In this document: one piece after another, positions 1 through 6,428 of the stretch | Layout of the letters: each line of letters begins with the position of its first letter | Numbering within the stretch: position 1 is the stretch's first letter | Source: Fidelibacterota bacterium | Lineage (GTDB): Bacteria > Fidelibacterota > Fidelibacteria > Fidelibacterales > DSDE01 | Direction: 5' to 3' | Assembly (NCBI GenBank): GCA_011049095.1 | Contig: DSDE01000171.1 | Location: forward strand, 1-14,266 | Length of the DNA: 14,266 nt | The notes under the pieces: generated by a model | What the model was told of the DNA's origin: nothing | Seen by the model: the letters and a program-made list of their open reading frames with translations, nothing else | The model's database searches: none | Made by a program: the position numbers and the translations under genes

Positions 1-943
1 ATTCAGTGGAAAGCTTCAGGCCTGAGACCATTCCTGAATCTGCCGCTGTAAAGCTAAGAGGCCGCCTCAGGCTATTATGCTCACTTTCATAAAGGGGAAG
101 ATTCCATTCGAGTTGAGAGATGTATTCAGCTTTCGTGGTAAACCATCCACTCAAACGCTGGCGGATACCGATACGATAACCCTCTGTTTTGTAACGATCA
201 TGATAATCCTCTTTGTTGATAAGAAATGCCAAACTATTTTCCAGGTCTGGCAGGCGCCACCAGTCGTGGTGTCTGTTTTCATGATAGACCCATCCGTAGA
301 AACTTAAGGGATGCTTGTCAAAGAGAGAATATCGAAGCTGAGCAGCGCCCTGCCAGCGATGCTCTGCAAAGCCATAAGCTATTTTGTATGTAAAATCGAG
401 TCCGCCAACTTTCCCAAGATTATACAGCAGATCCGCCATTTCAAGATAAAATCCCTCTTGCCGATTAAACCGAACCATCGGCTCTCGCCAGACAGGGATA
501 GGATCGATGGGCTTTAGCACTTTCGCATAGACCACGTCATTGCTTTGATCATCAAGAAAAAGTCTCGTGGATTTTTTTAGGTCTTCCAAGCTAGTTTTAA
601 GATCGACCCCTTTGAGATTGGCTTCAACGATATTCTGTTTAGCTGTTTCTGATGGAAGATTATCGGCAATTTTTCCCCCTAGTATTTTGATGCTGCCGTT
701 GATAATTGCGGTTGAATCAAGGAAGAGATGACCGGCATAGAGCGTGATGACGCCGTTCACAACACCGGCGACATGGGCATCGCCAACATACACTTTGACG
801 TGGGTCTTCTCATTTAAAGTATCACCGGCTGATAATACATAATCTTTAAAATATTGCTCTGTATTCATCTCAGGAGCAAACTCCTCTGCCAGGGCTATCC
901 CTAGTATTAGCAGCAATATTATACCTTTATTTAATCGCATCAT
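1..943 (-). CDS. Exported bactofilin-like / putative outer-membrane beta-barrel protein, 3' end outside the window
   Basis: The frame is open from an ATG at 943 to the left edge (314 codons), so the C-terminus is missing. The start is a double ATG (943 and 940) preceded by GTGAGG. Residues 1-20 form a signal peptide with a hydrophobic core (IILLLILGIALA). Residues 54-91 have the short-strand pattern of bactofilin-like, polymer-forming segments (GDAHVAGVVNG, then INGSIKILGG). From about residue 157, 'VRFNRQEGFYLEM' resembles the 'NRVEG' entry into the C-terminal barrel of BamA-like or DUF5686-like proteins of FCB bacteria. Alternating aromatic strands follow (FTYKIAYGF, QLRYSLF, YRIGIRQRL), consistent with outer-membrane strands. 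It lies 24 nt after the DUF4097-type gene and is the last visible gene of the sigma-factor operon. Export is well supported; the barrel assignment is inferred from pattern only. Confidence 0.72.
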   Translation of the reverse strand, partial: MMRLNKGIILLLILGIALAEEFAPEMNTEQYFKDYVLSAGDTLNEKTHVKVYVGDAHVAGVVNGVITLYAGHLFLDSTAIINGSIKILGGKIADNLPSETAKQNIVEANLKGVDLKTSLEDLKKSTRLFLDDQSNDVVYAKVLKPIDPIPVWREPMVRFNRQEGFYLEMADLLYNLGKVGGLDFTYKIAYGFAEHRWQGAAQLRYSLFDKHPLSFYGWVYHENRHHDWWRLPDLENSLAFLINKEDYHDRYKTEGYRIGIRQRLSGWFTTKAEYISQLEWNLPLYESEHNSLRRPLSFTAADSGMVSGLKLSTE

Positions 944-967
944 ATACCTCACAATTTTTAAAAAGTC

Positions 968-2209
968 TTACGGGTTCGTTCTGATAATCTGGATATCTCC
1001 ATTATCAGCCTTTAAATCAATCAAATAGTCGCCTTTGCCAAAGCGCTCGTTTACATAGATACGCCGAGGGTCTTTTTGCATGATATTCATCTCAAAATCG
1101 GATTTGATACCAGCTTTGTAACCTCTGGATAGCGCATTGACAATCGTATTTTCCAAAGTAGGAAGAACTAATGTTATTTTTCCGTTATCGGCGGAAATAC
1201 GAATGGAGTGATCGTCTCCCTTTCCAAAAATCTTTTGGATATGCACATCGCCTGATCGATTTTCAACCTGTACCGATCCTGTGATTTTTTTTCCTCTGAT
1301 ATCCCCGCCCATGGACTCGAGGATGACATTCCCATTCATTTCGCTGCAAAAGATATCGCCGCCAAAGGTTTTAGCTTCCAGATTGCCAATAGCATTCTGA
1401 ATGCCAATATCGCCGCCATTTGTGCGCATATTGATATCACCGCTTATATTTTCTGCGCTAATATCGCCGCCAAAAGTGACCATAATGGCTCTATCTCCTT
1501 TATGGTTGTGAATCTTAAGGTCACCGCCAAGCGTGCGCAGATCCAGGTTGCCTATGCTTGTCATTAGAGAAATGTCGCCTCCCGCTGTTTCGATATGCAG
1601 ATCCCCCAACAGATTTGATCCTGTAATATCACCGCCAGCAGTATAGAGTGAAATAGAGCCTTCCAAGTCAGAGATTTTCAGGTTGCCGCCAGCAGTTTTG
1701 GCGGTTATTTTTCCGTTTAACCGGCTAAGAATCAGGTCACCGCCGGCAGTTGCCAGGTCCATTTCTCCCATGAGGTTTTTAATATTGAGCTTACCGCCCA
1801 GGGTTCTTGTCGCCAGACTGGTATTTGCAGGAAGATCAATAAGATACTCGACTTTGACTTTTCGTGAGCCACCCATAGTTCGTTTGCCAGGGCTTAATTC
1901 ATAGCCGAAATCGCTGGCCTTCAGCGTAAAATGGTACTCTTCCCACAAGGCCTTCGCTTCTTTTGCAGTTCGCACATTAAGCGTCATCTTTTCTGTGTAG
2001 CGAATAGTCTTTCCCATTTTGCCTGTGACATAGACGTTCCCCAACAATCCATTCATAGCAATCTGGGTTGGAATTTTCTCAATGATTGTCTCCTCATTCC
2101 AGGTAATGGCGTAGCCACTCCCATCTTTTTCCATTTTGAAGTTCAGATCGTTTCCCTGCGCTCCCAACAGGCAGGCACATACAACAGTAAGAAATGCAAT
2201 ACGTTTCAT
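968..2209 (-). CDS. Secreted DUF4097-type repeat protein (GGDI beta solenoid)
   Basis: The protein has 413 residues. Residues 1-19 form a signal peptide (MKRIAFLTVVCACLLGAQG) with no convincing lipobox, so a soluble periplasmic or surface location is likely. Residues 138-318 are ten tandem units of 18 residues, each starting GG(D/K/N)(I/L) with a second glycine nine residues later, as expected for a two-strand-per-turn beta solenoid. The C-terminal part (about 319-413) repeats the 'DNGKITL' and 'DNGDIQI' strand pattern typical of DUF4097 proteins. It starts 13 nt after the HEAT/anti-sigma gene, with AAGGG upstream of the ATG. DUF4097 proteins are often encoded beside ECF sigma/anti-sigma pairs or PspC-like envelope-stress genes. 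That fits here, but the molecular function is unknown. The family assignment is firm; an adhesin or envelope role is inferred. Confidence 0.85.
   Translation of the reverse strand: MKRIAFLTVVCACLLGAQGNDLNFKMEKDGSGYAITWNEETIIEKIPTQIAMNGLLGNVYVTGKMGKTIRYTEKMTLNVRTAKEAKALWEEYHFTLKASDFGYELSPGKRTMGGSRKVKVEYLIDLPANTSLATRTLGGKLNIKNLMGEMDLATAGGDLILSRLNGKITAKTAGGNLKISDLEGSISLYTAGGDITGSNLLGDLHIETAGGDISLMTSIGNLDLRTLGGDLKIHNHKGDRAIMVTFGGDISAENISGDINMRTNGGDIGIQNAIGNLEAKTFGGDIFCSEMNGNVILESMGGDIRGKKITGSVQVENRSGDVHIQKIFGKGDDHSIRISADNGKITLVLPTLENTIVNALSRGYKAGIKSDFEMNIMQKDPRRIYVNERFGKGDYLIDLKADNGDIQIIRTNP
1256..1798 (-). repeat. Ten tandem 54-bp (18-codon) coding repeats
   Basis: Within the DUF4097-type gene, GG dipeptides fall at residues 138, 156, 174, 192, 210, 228, 247, 265, 283 and 301, followed by SG at 319. 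Spacing is exactly 18 residues except for one 19-residue unit (228-246), whose half-unit reads HNHKGDRAIMVTF. Each unit splits into two nine-residue halves with glycine at the turn. Copies are diverged in sequence but conserved in phase, which points to an old structural repeat rather than recent slippage. Confidence 0.9.
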
Positions 2210-2222
2210 TGTCTGCCCTTTT

Positions 2223-3164
2223 CTATTTTTTCAGGGGGTTGCCCTGAAGGTTCATATAATATTGGTTGATTAATGATTTTACGCCTTCCGATTCGTCATC
2301 TTCGGTGGCTTTTCTCAGCATATCCTGTGTCTCTTGGCTGCGATCTTTCGTCAGCACCTGGATGGCTTCCATACGAATTGCGGCGCTTTGATCGTTGGCA
2401 ATGACATACGTGCAGGCTTCTTTAATCTCATGAGAAAGGGGCAGCTCGCCCAGCGCTTTCATTGCCTTGAGCCTCACACCCGGGTTTTGATCTGATTTAA
2501 CGGTTGTAATCAGGGCTGATTGCAGGTCATCACCCGCTTGCCCAACATTATCCTGAATGAGTTTGACCGAGCGTAGCCGTGTGCCTGGATTCTCTTCCCG
2601 TATCATTGCATAGGCCAGCAGCTTTTGAATCTCTGGCTCGCTGATATTGCCTTCGATACGCTCTTTTTTCACTTTTGTATATTCAATGGCCAAATCTCCC
2701 CGTTGTTGGTTCATCACATCAATTTTGATATCACTGATTGTGAAGTCGTCAAGAATCGATTCAGCGCTGGTGTGTACGATTTTCATTTGCTCTTGGGGTG
2801 AATCAATTACGATTGGAATATATCGTCCCAGCAGCAGTCCAAAGATGAGAGTAGCAGCCGCAGTTATTATAGTATAGAAATAATTTCTGGGCAGGAAGAA
2901 AACTTTGGATTGTCGATTTTGCTTTTCAGCGTCTTCAGCCCGGATGGCTTCCATAACTCTATTATGCAGTCGCGTCACCTGCTCTTCTGATACGCTTGGT
3001 TCTGCGGCTTGTCTCATTGCTTTTTCCATAAGGATAGCTGTTTCCCAGATTTCGGCTGCTTCCACTGATGAATCACACAAAGCATCCATCTGGACTCTTA
3101 TATTTTGTGGAATATCCTCGATATCATAATTCAGCAGTATATCCTGAAATTGTTGCAGATTCAT
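2223..3164 (-). CDS. Membrane-anchored putative anti-sigma factor with HEAT-like repeats
   Basis: The protein has 313 residues. Residues 1-90 are an acidic, helical cytosolic segment occupying the place of an anti-sigma domain; no Zn-binding HxxxCxxC motif is visible. A single membrane helix spans about 96-118 (YTIITAAATLIFGLLLGRYI). After a linker, about 178-305 contain three HEAT/PBS-lyase-like helical units, recognisable by 'NPGTRLRSVKLI', 'NPGVRLKAMKAL' and 'SAAIRMEAIQVL'. The ATG lies one base after the sigma-factor stop, behind TGGAGG, so translation is probably coupled. The position directly after an ECF sigma gene is the classic anti-sigma place, and similar HEAT-repeat anti-sigma proteins occur in FCB and Acidobacteria genomes. 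The HEAT part should lie in the periplasm and may sense a protein partner, possibly the downstream products. The anti-sigma role is inferred from context and architecture. Confidence 0.78.
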   Translation of the reverse strand: MNLQQFQDILLNYDIEDIPQNIRVQMDALCDSSVEAAEIWETAILMEKAMRQAAEPSVSEEQVTRLHNRVMEAIRAEDAEKQNRQSKVFFLPRNYFYTIITAAATLIFGLLLGRYIPIVIDSPQEQMKIVHTSAESILDDFTISDIKIDVMNQQRGDLAIEYTKVKKERIEGNISEPEIQKLLAYAMIREENPGTRLRSVKLIQDNVGQAGDDLQSALITTVKSDQNPGVRLKAMKALGELPLSHEIKEACTYVIANDQSAAIRMEAIQVLTKDRSQETQDMLRKATEDDESEGVKSLINQYYMNLQGNPLKK

Positions 3165-3165
3165 A

Positions 3166-3741
3166 TTAAGCCTCCAGTAGCTGAGTTTTGTATGGCCTCA
3201 GCAAGCTTCTCAATTTTTCTGTTGCCCGAAAGAGATACTTTTTCACCGTTCCGTCTCCCACGCCCAATATATCGGCGATTTCTTTAATTTTCAGGTGCTG
3301 TGAATGGCGCATAATAAAGACAGTGCGCTGCTTTTCCGGCAGGCGGCAGAGGGCATTTTTCAGATGCTCCTGAAAATCTTCACTTTCGGTCAAATCAGCG
3401 CTGTCTTCATCAGCAAGCGCGATATATCTATCTTCGTCTTCTTCGTTGGTAAGAAATTCGTGATGCCGACGTCCTTTCACAAAATTAAAAGAAGTATTCA
3501 TCACAATTCGGTATAGCCAGGAGAAAAAGCTGCTTTCAAAGCGAAAAAGAGCGATTTTGCGATAGAGTGTCACAAAGACTTCCTGGGCAATATCTTCGGC
3601 GTCCTGTTGATTCTGGACTACCTGCTGAGCCAGACTAAGCACCTGTCTCTCATAGTTTTTTAATATCGCCTCGAAAGCCATCATGTCTCCTTTCTGCGCT
3701 TTCCTAATAAGTTCATTTTCCTTCTCGTTCACCACCCTCAT
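3166..3741 (-). CDS. ECF (RpoE-like) RNA polymerase sigma factor
   Basis: The protein has 191 residues from the ATG at 3741. Sigma region 2 covers about 22-92, with the conserved 'DAEDIAQEVFV' and the promoter-melting helix 'FFSWLYRIVMNTSFNFVKGRRR'-like segment (split here by one residue change, GRRHH). An acidic linker (about 98-125) follows. Region 4 covers about 130-180, with 'LPEKQRTVFIMRH' and the helix-turn-helix 'IADILGVGDGTVKKYLFRA' that reads the -35 element. There is no region 1 or 3, as expected for the ECF group. Start choice is uncertain: AGGAGG at 3750-3745 rules out the longer GTG start at 3759. It sits only 3 nt from the ATG at 3741 but 9 nt from a GTG at 3735, which is equally possible. 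It is the first gene of the operon and the anti-sigma gene follows after 1 nt. Autoregulation is likely by family habit, but no clear ECF promoter was recognised. Confidence 0.93.
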   Translation of the reverse strand: MRVVNEKENELIRKAQKGDMMAFEAILKNYERQVLSLAQQVVQNQQDAEDIAQEVFVTLYRKIALFRFESSFFSWLYRIVMNTSFNFVKGRRHHEFLTNEEDEDRYIALADEDSADLTESEDFQEHLKNALCRLPEKQRTVFIMRHSQHLKIKEIADILGVGDGTVKKYLFRATEKLRSLLRPYKTQLLEA

Positions 3742-3744
3742 CTG

Positions 3745-3750
3745 CCTCCT
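3745..3750 (-). promoter_or_regulatory. Shine-Dalgarno AGGAGG of the sigma-factor gene
   Basis: A perfect AGGAGG on the minus strand lies inside the longest possible reading frame (codons 4-5 from the GTG at 3759), so that upstream start is unlikely. It leaves 3 nt to the ATG at 3741 and 9 nt to the GTG at 3735. The better spacing favours the GTG, the better start codon favours the ATG. Confidence 0.65.
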
Positions 3751-3827
3751 TTGACACACATCACTTTTGAAACGTTGTCATTTTTTGCTTCTGCATATCT
3801 GCCAGCCAATCATCTACAGACTTTCTT

Positions 3828-3833
3828 TATAAT
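3828..3833 (+). promoter_or_regulatory. Possible -10 element upstream of lgt
   Basis: TATAAT matches the sigma-70 -10 consensus exactly and lies 126 nt before the lgt start in the divergent intergenic region 3742-3959. No good -35 (TTGACA-like) is present 16-18 nt upstream, where the sequence reads around GCCAAT. The region is AT-rich, so a chance match is possible. Nothing else in the 218-nt interval could be identified. Confidence 0.28.
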
Positions 3834-3959
3834 TTATCTTCACAGTGAAAAATAGATATTTTCACCATCGAATTAAATGCTTTTATAAATTCATATTTTT
3901 GAAAAATCTGGTTGGATGCTGGAGTCAGAATTTGTATTTTGGACTAAAATGGAGCAAAG

Positions 3960-4757
3960 ATGATTTTACATTGGATACACAATATATCACCGACGATCAT
4001 GAAACTGGGCCCACTGGAGATTCGCTGGTATGGCCTGATGTATGTACTTGGTTTTATATTTTTTTATTACTGGATGAAGCATCTGGTACAAACGAGCCAG
4101 ATCAAGATGACATTGGCGCAGCTTGAAAATCTTTTCACTGTGGCGATCATCGGTGTTTTAGCTGGGGGTCGCTTGGGCTATGTTCTTTTTTATAATCCGT
4201 CCTACTATCTAAGTCATCCTCTTGATATTCTCAAAACCTGGCAAGGCGGCATGAGTTTTCACGGCGGCGCATTGCTGCCATCGCTGCTGATTTTATGGTA
4301 TGCCAGAAAAGAGAAGCTGCCTTATTGGGATCTAATTGGCAATACAGCGGCAATTGCTCCCCTGGCTCTCTTTTTTGGCAGAATAGGCAATTTTATAAAT
4401 GGCGAGCTCTATGGCCGGGCCTCAGACCTGCCCTGGGCTATTATTTTTCCTGCTGGCGGCAATATTCCCCGGCATCCGTCTCAGCTCTATGAAGCATTCC
4501 TGGAAGGTGTGCTTCTTTTTGCTTTGCTGATGTGGCTACACCGCAAAGGCGCCAGCGGGATTGTGAAGTTTTCAGTATCGGTGATGGGCTACGCTGTCGC
4601 CAGAATTTTTGTGGAATTTTTTCGTGAGCCAGACAGCCATCTTGGCTATCTTCTCTTTGGTTGGTTGACGATGGGTCAGATATTGAGTATTTGTATGCTT
4701 TGTATTGGTCTGGCTGTTTTGCTCTGGCATCTGAAAAAGGGAAAAGCCCCGAACTGA
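3960..4757 (+). CDS. lgt: Prolipoprotein diacylglyceryl transferase
   Basis: The protein has 265 residues, a normal length for Lgt. It is an integral inner-membrane enzyme that moves diacylglycerol from phosphatidylglycerol onto the lipobox cysteine of prolipoproteins, the first step of lipoprotein maturation. Family landmarks are all visible: 'IRWYGLMYVLGF' (21-32), 'GGRLGYVLFYNP' (69-80), 'GGMSFHGG' with H101 (equivalent to the essential His of E. coli Lgt), the signature 'GRIGNFINGELYG' (140-152) with R141, 'RHPSQLYEA' (171-179), and 'FFREPD' (220-225). About seven hydrophobic segments are present. The ATG has GGAG five bases upstream (3951-3954). It is the only clear plus-strand gene, divergent from the sigma operon and convergent with the receiver gene. 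It is probably transcribed alone. Confidence 0.97.
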   Translation: MILHWIHNISPTIMKLGPLEIRWYGLMYVLGFIFFYYWMKHLVQTSQIKMTLAQLENLFTVAIIGVLAGGRLGYVLFYNPSYYLSHPLDILKTWQGGMSFHGGALLPSLLILWYARKEKLPYWDLIGNTAAIAPLALFFGRIGNFINGELYGRASDLPWAIIFPAGGNIPRHPSQLYEAFLEGVLLFALLMWLHRKGASGIVKFSVSVMGYAVARIFVEFFREPDSHLGYLLFGWLTMGQILSICMLCIGLAVLLWHLKKGKAPN

Positions 4758-4764
4758 CGCTCTT

Positions 4765-5142
4765 TCAAATTAGTTTGAGTTCTTGTATATAGGTCTGAAG
4801 CTGGGTTTTTGAAAATGGCTTTGGCAGGTAACAATCACAAAGATTGCGAAAGGCTTTCATTACATTTTTACCATCTTTTAGTGAGGTGATCATCATTATT
4901 TTCACACCGTTACCCTGGCGGACTCCTTTTTCATCTTCGATACGCCGAATTTCTTCAAGCACTTGATGTCCATCTTTTTCCGGCATATTAATATCTAAGC
5001 AGATCAAATCATATGTTCCATTCTCGAAAGCATAGAGGGCCTCATTGCCATTGACGGCGATATGCACTTCACCATAGGGCTGCAAAAGCTCCTGCAGCAC
5101 AACCCGACTCGTGAAATCATCTTCAACAATCAGCGTTTTCAT
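4765..5142 (-). CDS. Stand-alone CheY-like response regulator receiver
   Basis: The protein has 125 residues and consists of one receiver domain with no output domain. All phosphotransfer residues are present: acidic pocket E7/D8/D9 ('VEDDF'), phospho-acceptor D50 in 'LDINMPEKDG', T86 in 'MMITS', and K108 in 'LPKPF'. The start is supported by AAGGAGAG just upstream. It begins 29 nt after the deaminase stop and ends 7 nt from the convergent lgt stop, so it is probably the last gene of the kinase operon. The likely phosphodonor is the HPt domain of the upstream hybrid kinase. Its output must come from protein-protein contact; the target (flagellar motor, enzyme or other regulator) cannot be read from the sequence. 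Confidence 0.93.
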   Translation of the reverse strand: MKTLIVEDDFTSRVVLQELLQPYGEVHIAVNGNEALYAFENGTYDLICLDINMPEKDGHQVLEEIRRIEDEKGVRQGNGVKIMMITSLKDGKNVMKAFRNLCDCYLPKPFSKTQLQTYIQELKLI

Positions 5143-5171
5143 TTTTCTCTCCTTTTAAAAGCTCTGATTAT

Positions 5172-6428
5172 TTATTTCGTTAAGCGCTTGGCCGCTTCTC
5201 TGGCCATTTCAATAATCTCTTTTTCACCTGGAATCTGTCTATTCTTCATTAGGATGCGGCCATCACAAATTACGGTGTCTATAACCGATGAATCGGCGCT
5301 GTAAACCATATCAGAAATGAGATTGTGGCCGGGTGTAAGGCGGCAGTCTTCGAGATCAACCAGTATGGCGTCGGCAAGCTTTCCCGTCTCGATAACGCCG
5401 GCATCGAGGCCAAAAGCCTCGGCACTGTATCGGGTGGCCATTTTATAGGCTTCCGCGGCTGGCAATGTCGTGGGGACACCAGAAAAATGTTTGGCCAGGA
5501 GAGCAGCAAATTTCATCTCTTGCAGCATATCGAGACTGTTATTTGATGAACAGCCATCCGTACCCAGTACAACACGAATACCTGAAAGCTGGGCAGCGGC
5601 CACATTAAATACGCCATTGCTGAGTTTCATATTGCTGATTGGCATATGAGCGAGGCTCACACCGCGGCTGTGGAGCAATTCCCGCTCCGCATCATCAATC
5701 CAAATGGCGTGGGCAAGTATTGTTTTTTTTGTCAAGAGACCTAGGCTGTCTAAATAAAATGCCGGCCTTACGCCATGCTCTCTGATGCAATCTTTGAGTT
5801 CCTGGCGGGTCTCGCTTAGATGAATGTGAACTGGAAGCTTGTGTCGTGCTGCAAGTTCTCCCAGCTTTTCTAAAGTCTCTCTTTTGACTGAATAGATGGC
5901 GTGAGGATTCAGCATCGGAATCATCCTAGAAGGAAAAGATTCCAGAGTCTCTAAAAATTTATTCAGATCGCTGTCTTGCGATTCGGCAATCTGGGGATTA
6001 AAAGCATTTAATATGAGGGGGCCCGAGCCAAAGCGCATTCCCATCTCATCTGCTGCTTTGACCACACGCTCATAGCGCCAATACATATCATTGAAAAAGA
6101 CAGTGCCAGAGCGAATCATTTCGATACAGGCCAAACGGCTTCCGATTTCAATATCTTCAGGTGTCATTTTGGCTTCGACTGGCCAGATAAACTTTGTCAG
6201 CCATTCCTGCAGCGGCAAATCATCGGCATAGCTGCGCAGCAAAGTCATCGCTGCATGATTGTGGGCGTTATAGAAAGCTGGCAAAATTGCCATTTTCCCA
6301 TGACCGTAAATAATTTCATCGCTTTTTTCATTGATGGCGCTGGCAATTTGAGCAAAGCGATTTTCTTTGATAAGAATATCAACGCTATGCTGGTTTAGTA
6401 CAACATTTTTAATCAGCAGGCTGGACAT
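5172..6428 (-). CDS. mtaD: 5-methylthioadenosine / S-adenosylhomocysteine deaminase (amidohydrolase)
   Basis: The protein has 418 residues from the ATG at 6428. It is a metal-dependent amidohydrolase of the MtaD/TrzN-like group, which deaminates the adenine ring of SAH, MTA or related nucleosides to the inosine form. Visible metal and catalytic residues are HxH at 56/58 ('NAHNH'), H176 ('NPHAIYS'), H203 and E206 ('HIHLSE'), H240 ('LAHAI'), and D291 in 'LGTDGCSSNNSLD'. The longer frame from 6488 was rejected because its first 20 residues do not look like the family and the normal N-terminus ('SSLLIKNVVL') begins here, with GGAAG upstream. The start overlaps the end of the SAH-hydrolase-like gene by 20 nt, a strong sign of coupled expression. 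SAH versus MTA preference cannot be decided from sequence alone; the neighbour favours SAH. Other possible substrates are 5'-deoxyadenosine and adenosine. Confidence 0.88.
   Translation of the reverse strand: MSSLLIKNVVLNQHSVDILIKENRFAQIASAINEKSDEIIYGHGKMAILPAFYNAHNHAAMTLLRSYADDLPLQEWLTKFIWPVEAKMTPEDIEIGSRLACIEMIRSGTVFFNDMYWRYERVVKAADEMGMRFGSGPLILNAFNPQIAESQDSDLNKFLETLESFPSRMIPMLNPHAIYSVKRETLEKLGELAARHKLPVHIHLSETRQELKDCIREHGVRPAFYLDSLGLLTKKTILAHAIWIDDAERELLHSRGVSLAHMPISNMKLSNGVFNVAAAQLSGIRVVLGTDGCSSNNSLDMLQEMKFAALLAKHFSGVPTTLPAAEAYKMATRYSAEAFGLDAGVIETGKLADAILVDLEDCRLTPGHNLISDMVYSADSSVIDTVICDGRILMKNRQIPGEKEIIEMAREAAKRLTK

Noticed and set aside
1256..1798. CRISPR-like regular spacing
   Set aside because: The 54-bp period is in coding phase, copies are diverged, and there are no identical repeats or spacers; it is a protein solenoid.
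3742..3959. ECF-type autoregulatory promoter upstream of the sigma gene (TGACAAC with GTC)
   Set aside because: The match would put the transcript start at or past the ribosome binding site; no better pair of elements was found.
3845..4126. Plus-strand open frame of 93 codons overlapping the start of lgt
   Set aside because: It lies in another frame over the conserved Lgt N-terminus, has no ribosome binding site and no recognisable product.
4765..4778. Hairpin TCAAA-TTAG-TTTGA near the convergent gene ends, as a terminator
   Set aside because: Only five AT-rich pairs, no T-run after it on either strand, and it lies in the coding end of the receiver gene.
5723..5730. T8 tract in the deaminase gene as a phase-variation site
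   Set aside because: It encodes the conserved-looking Lys-Lys in 'LLTKKTILAH', and A/T runs of this length are common in this sequence.
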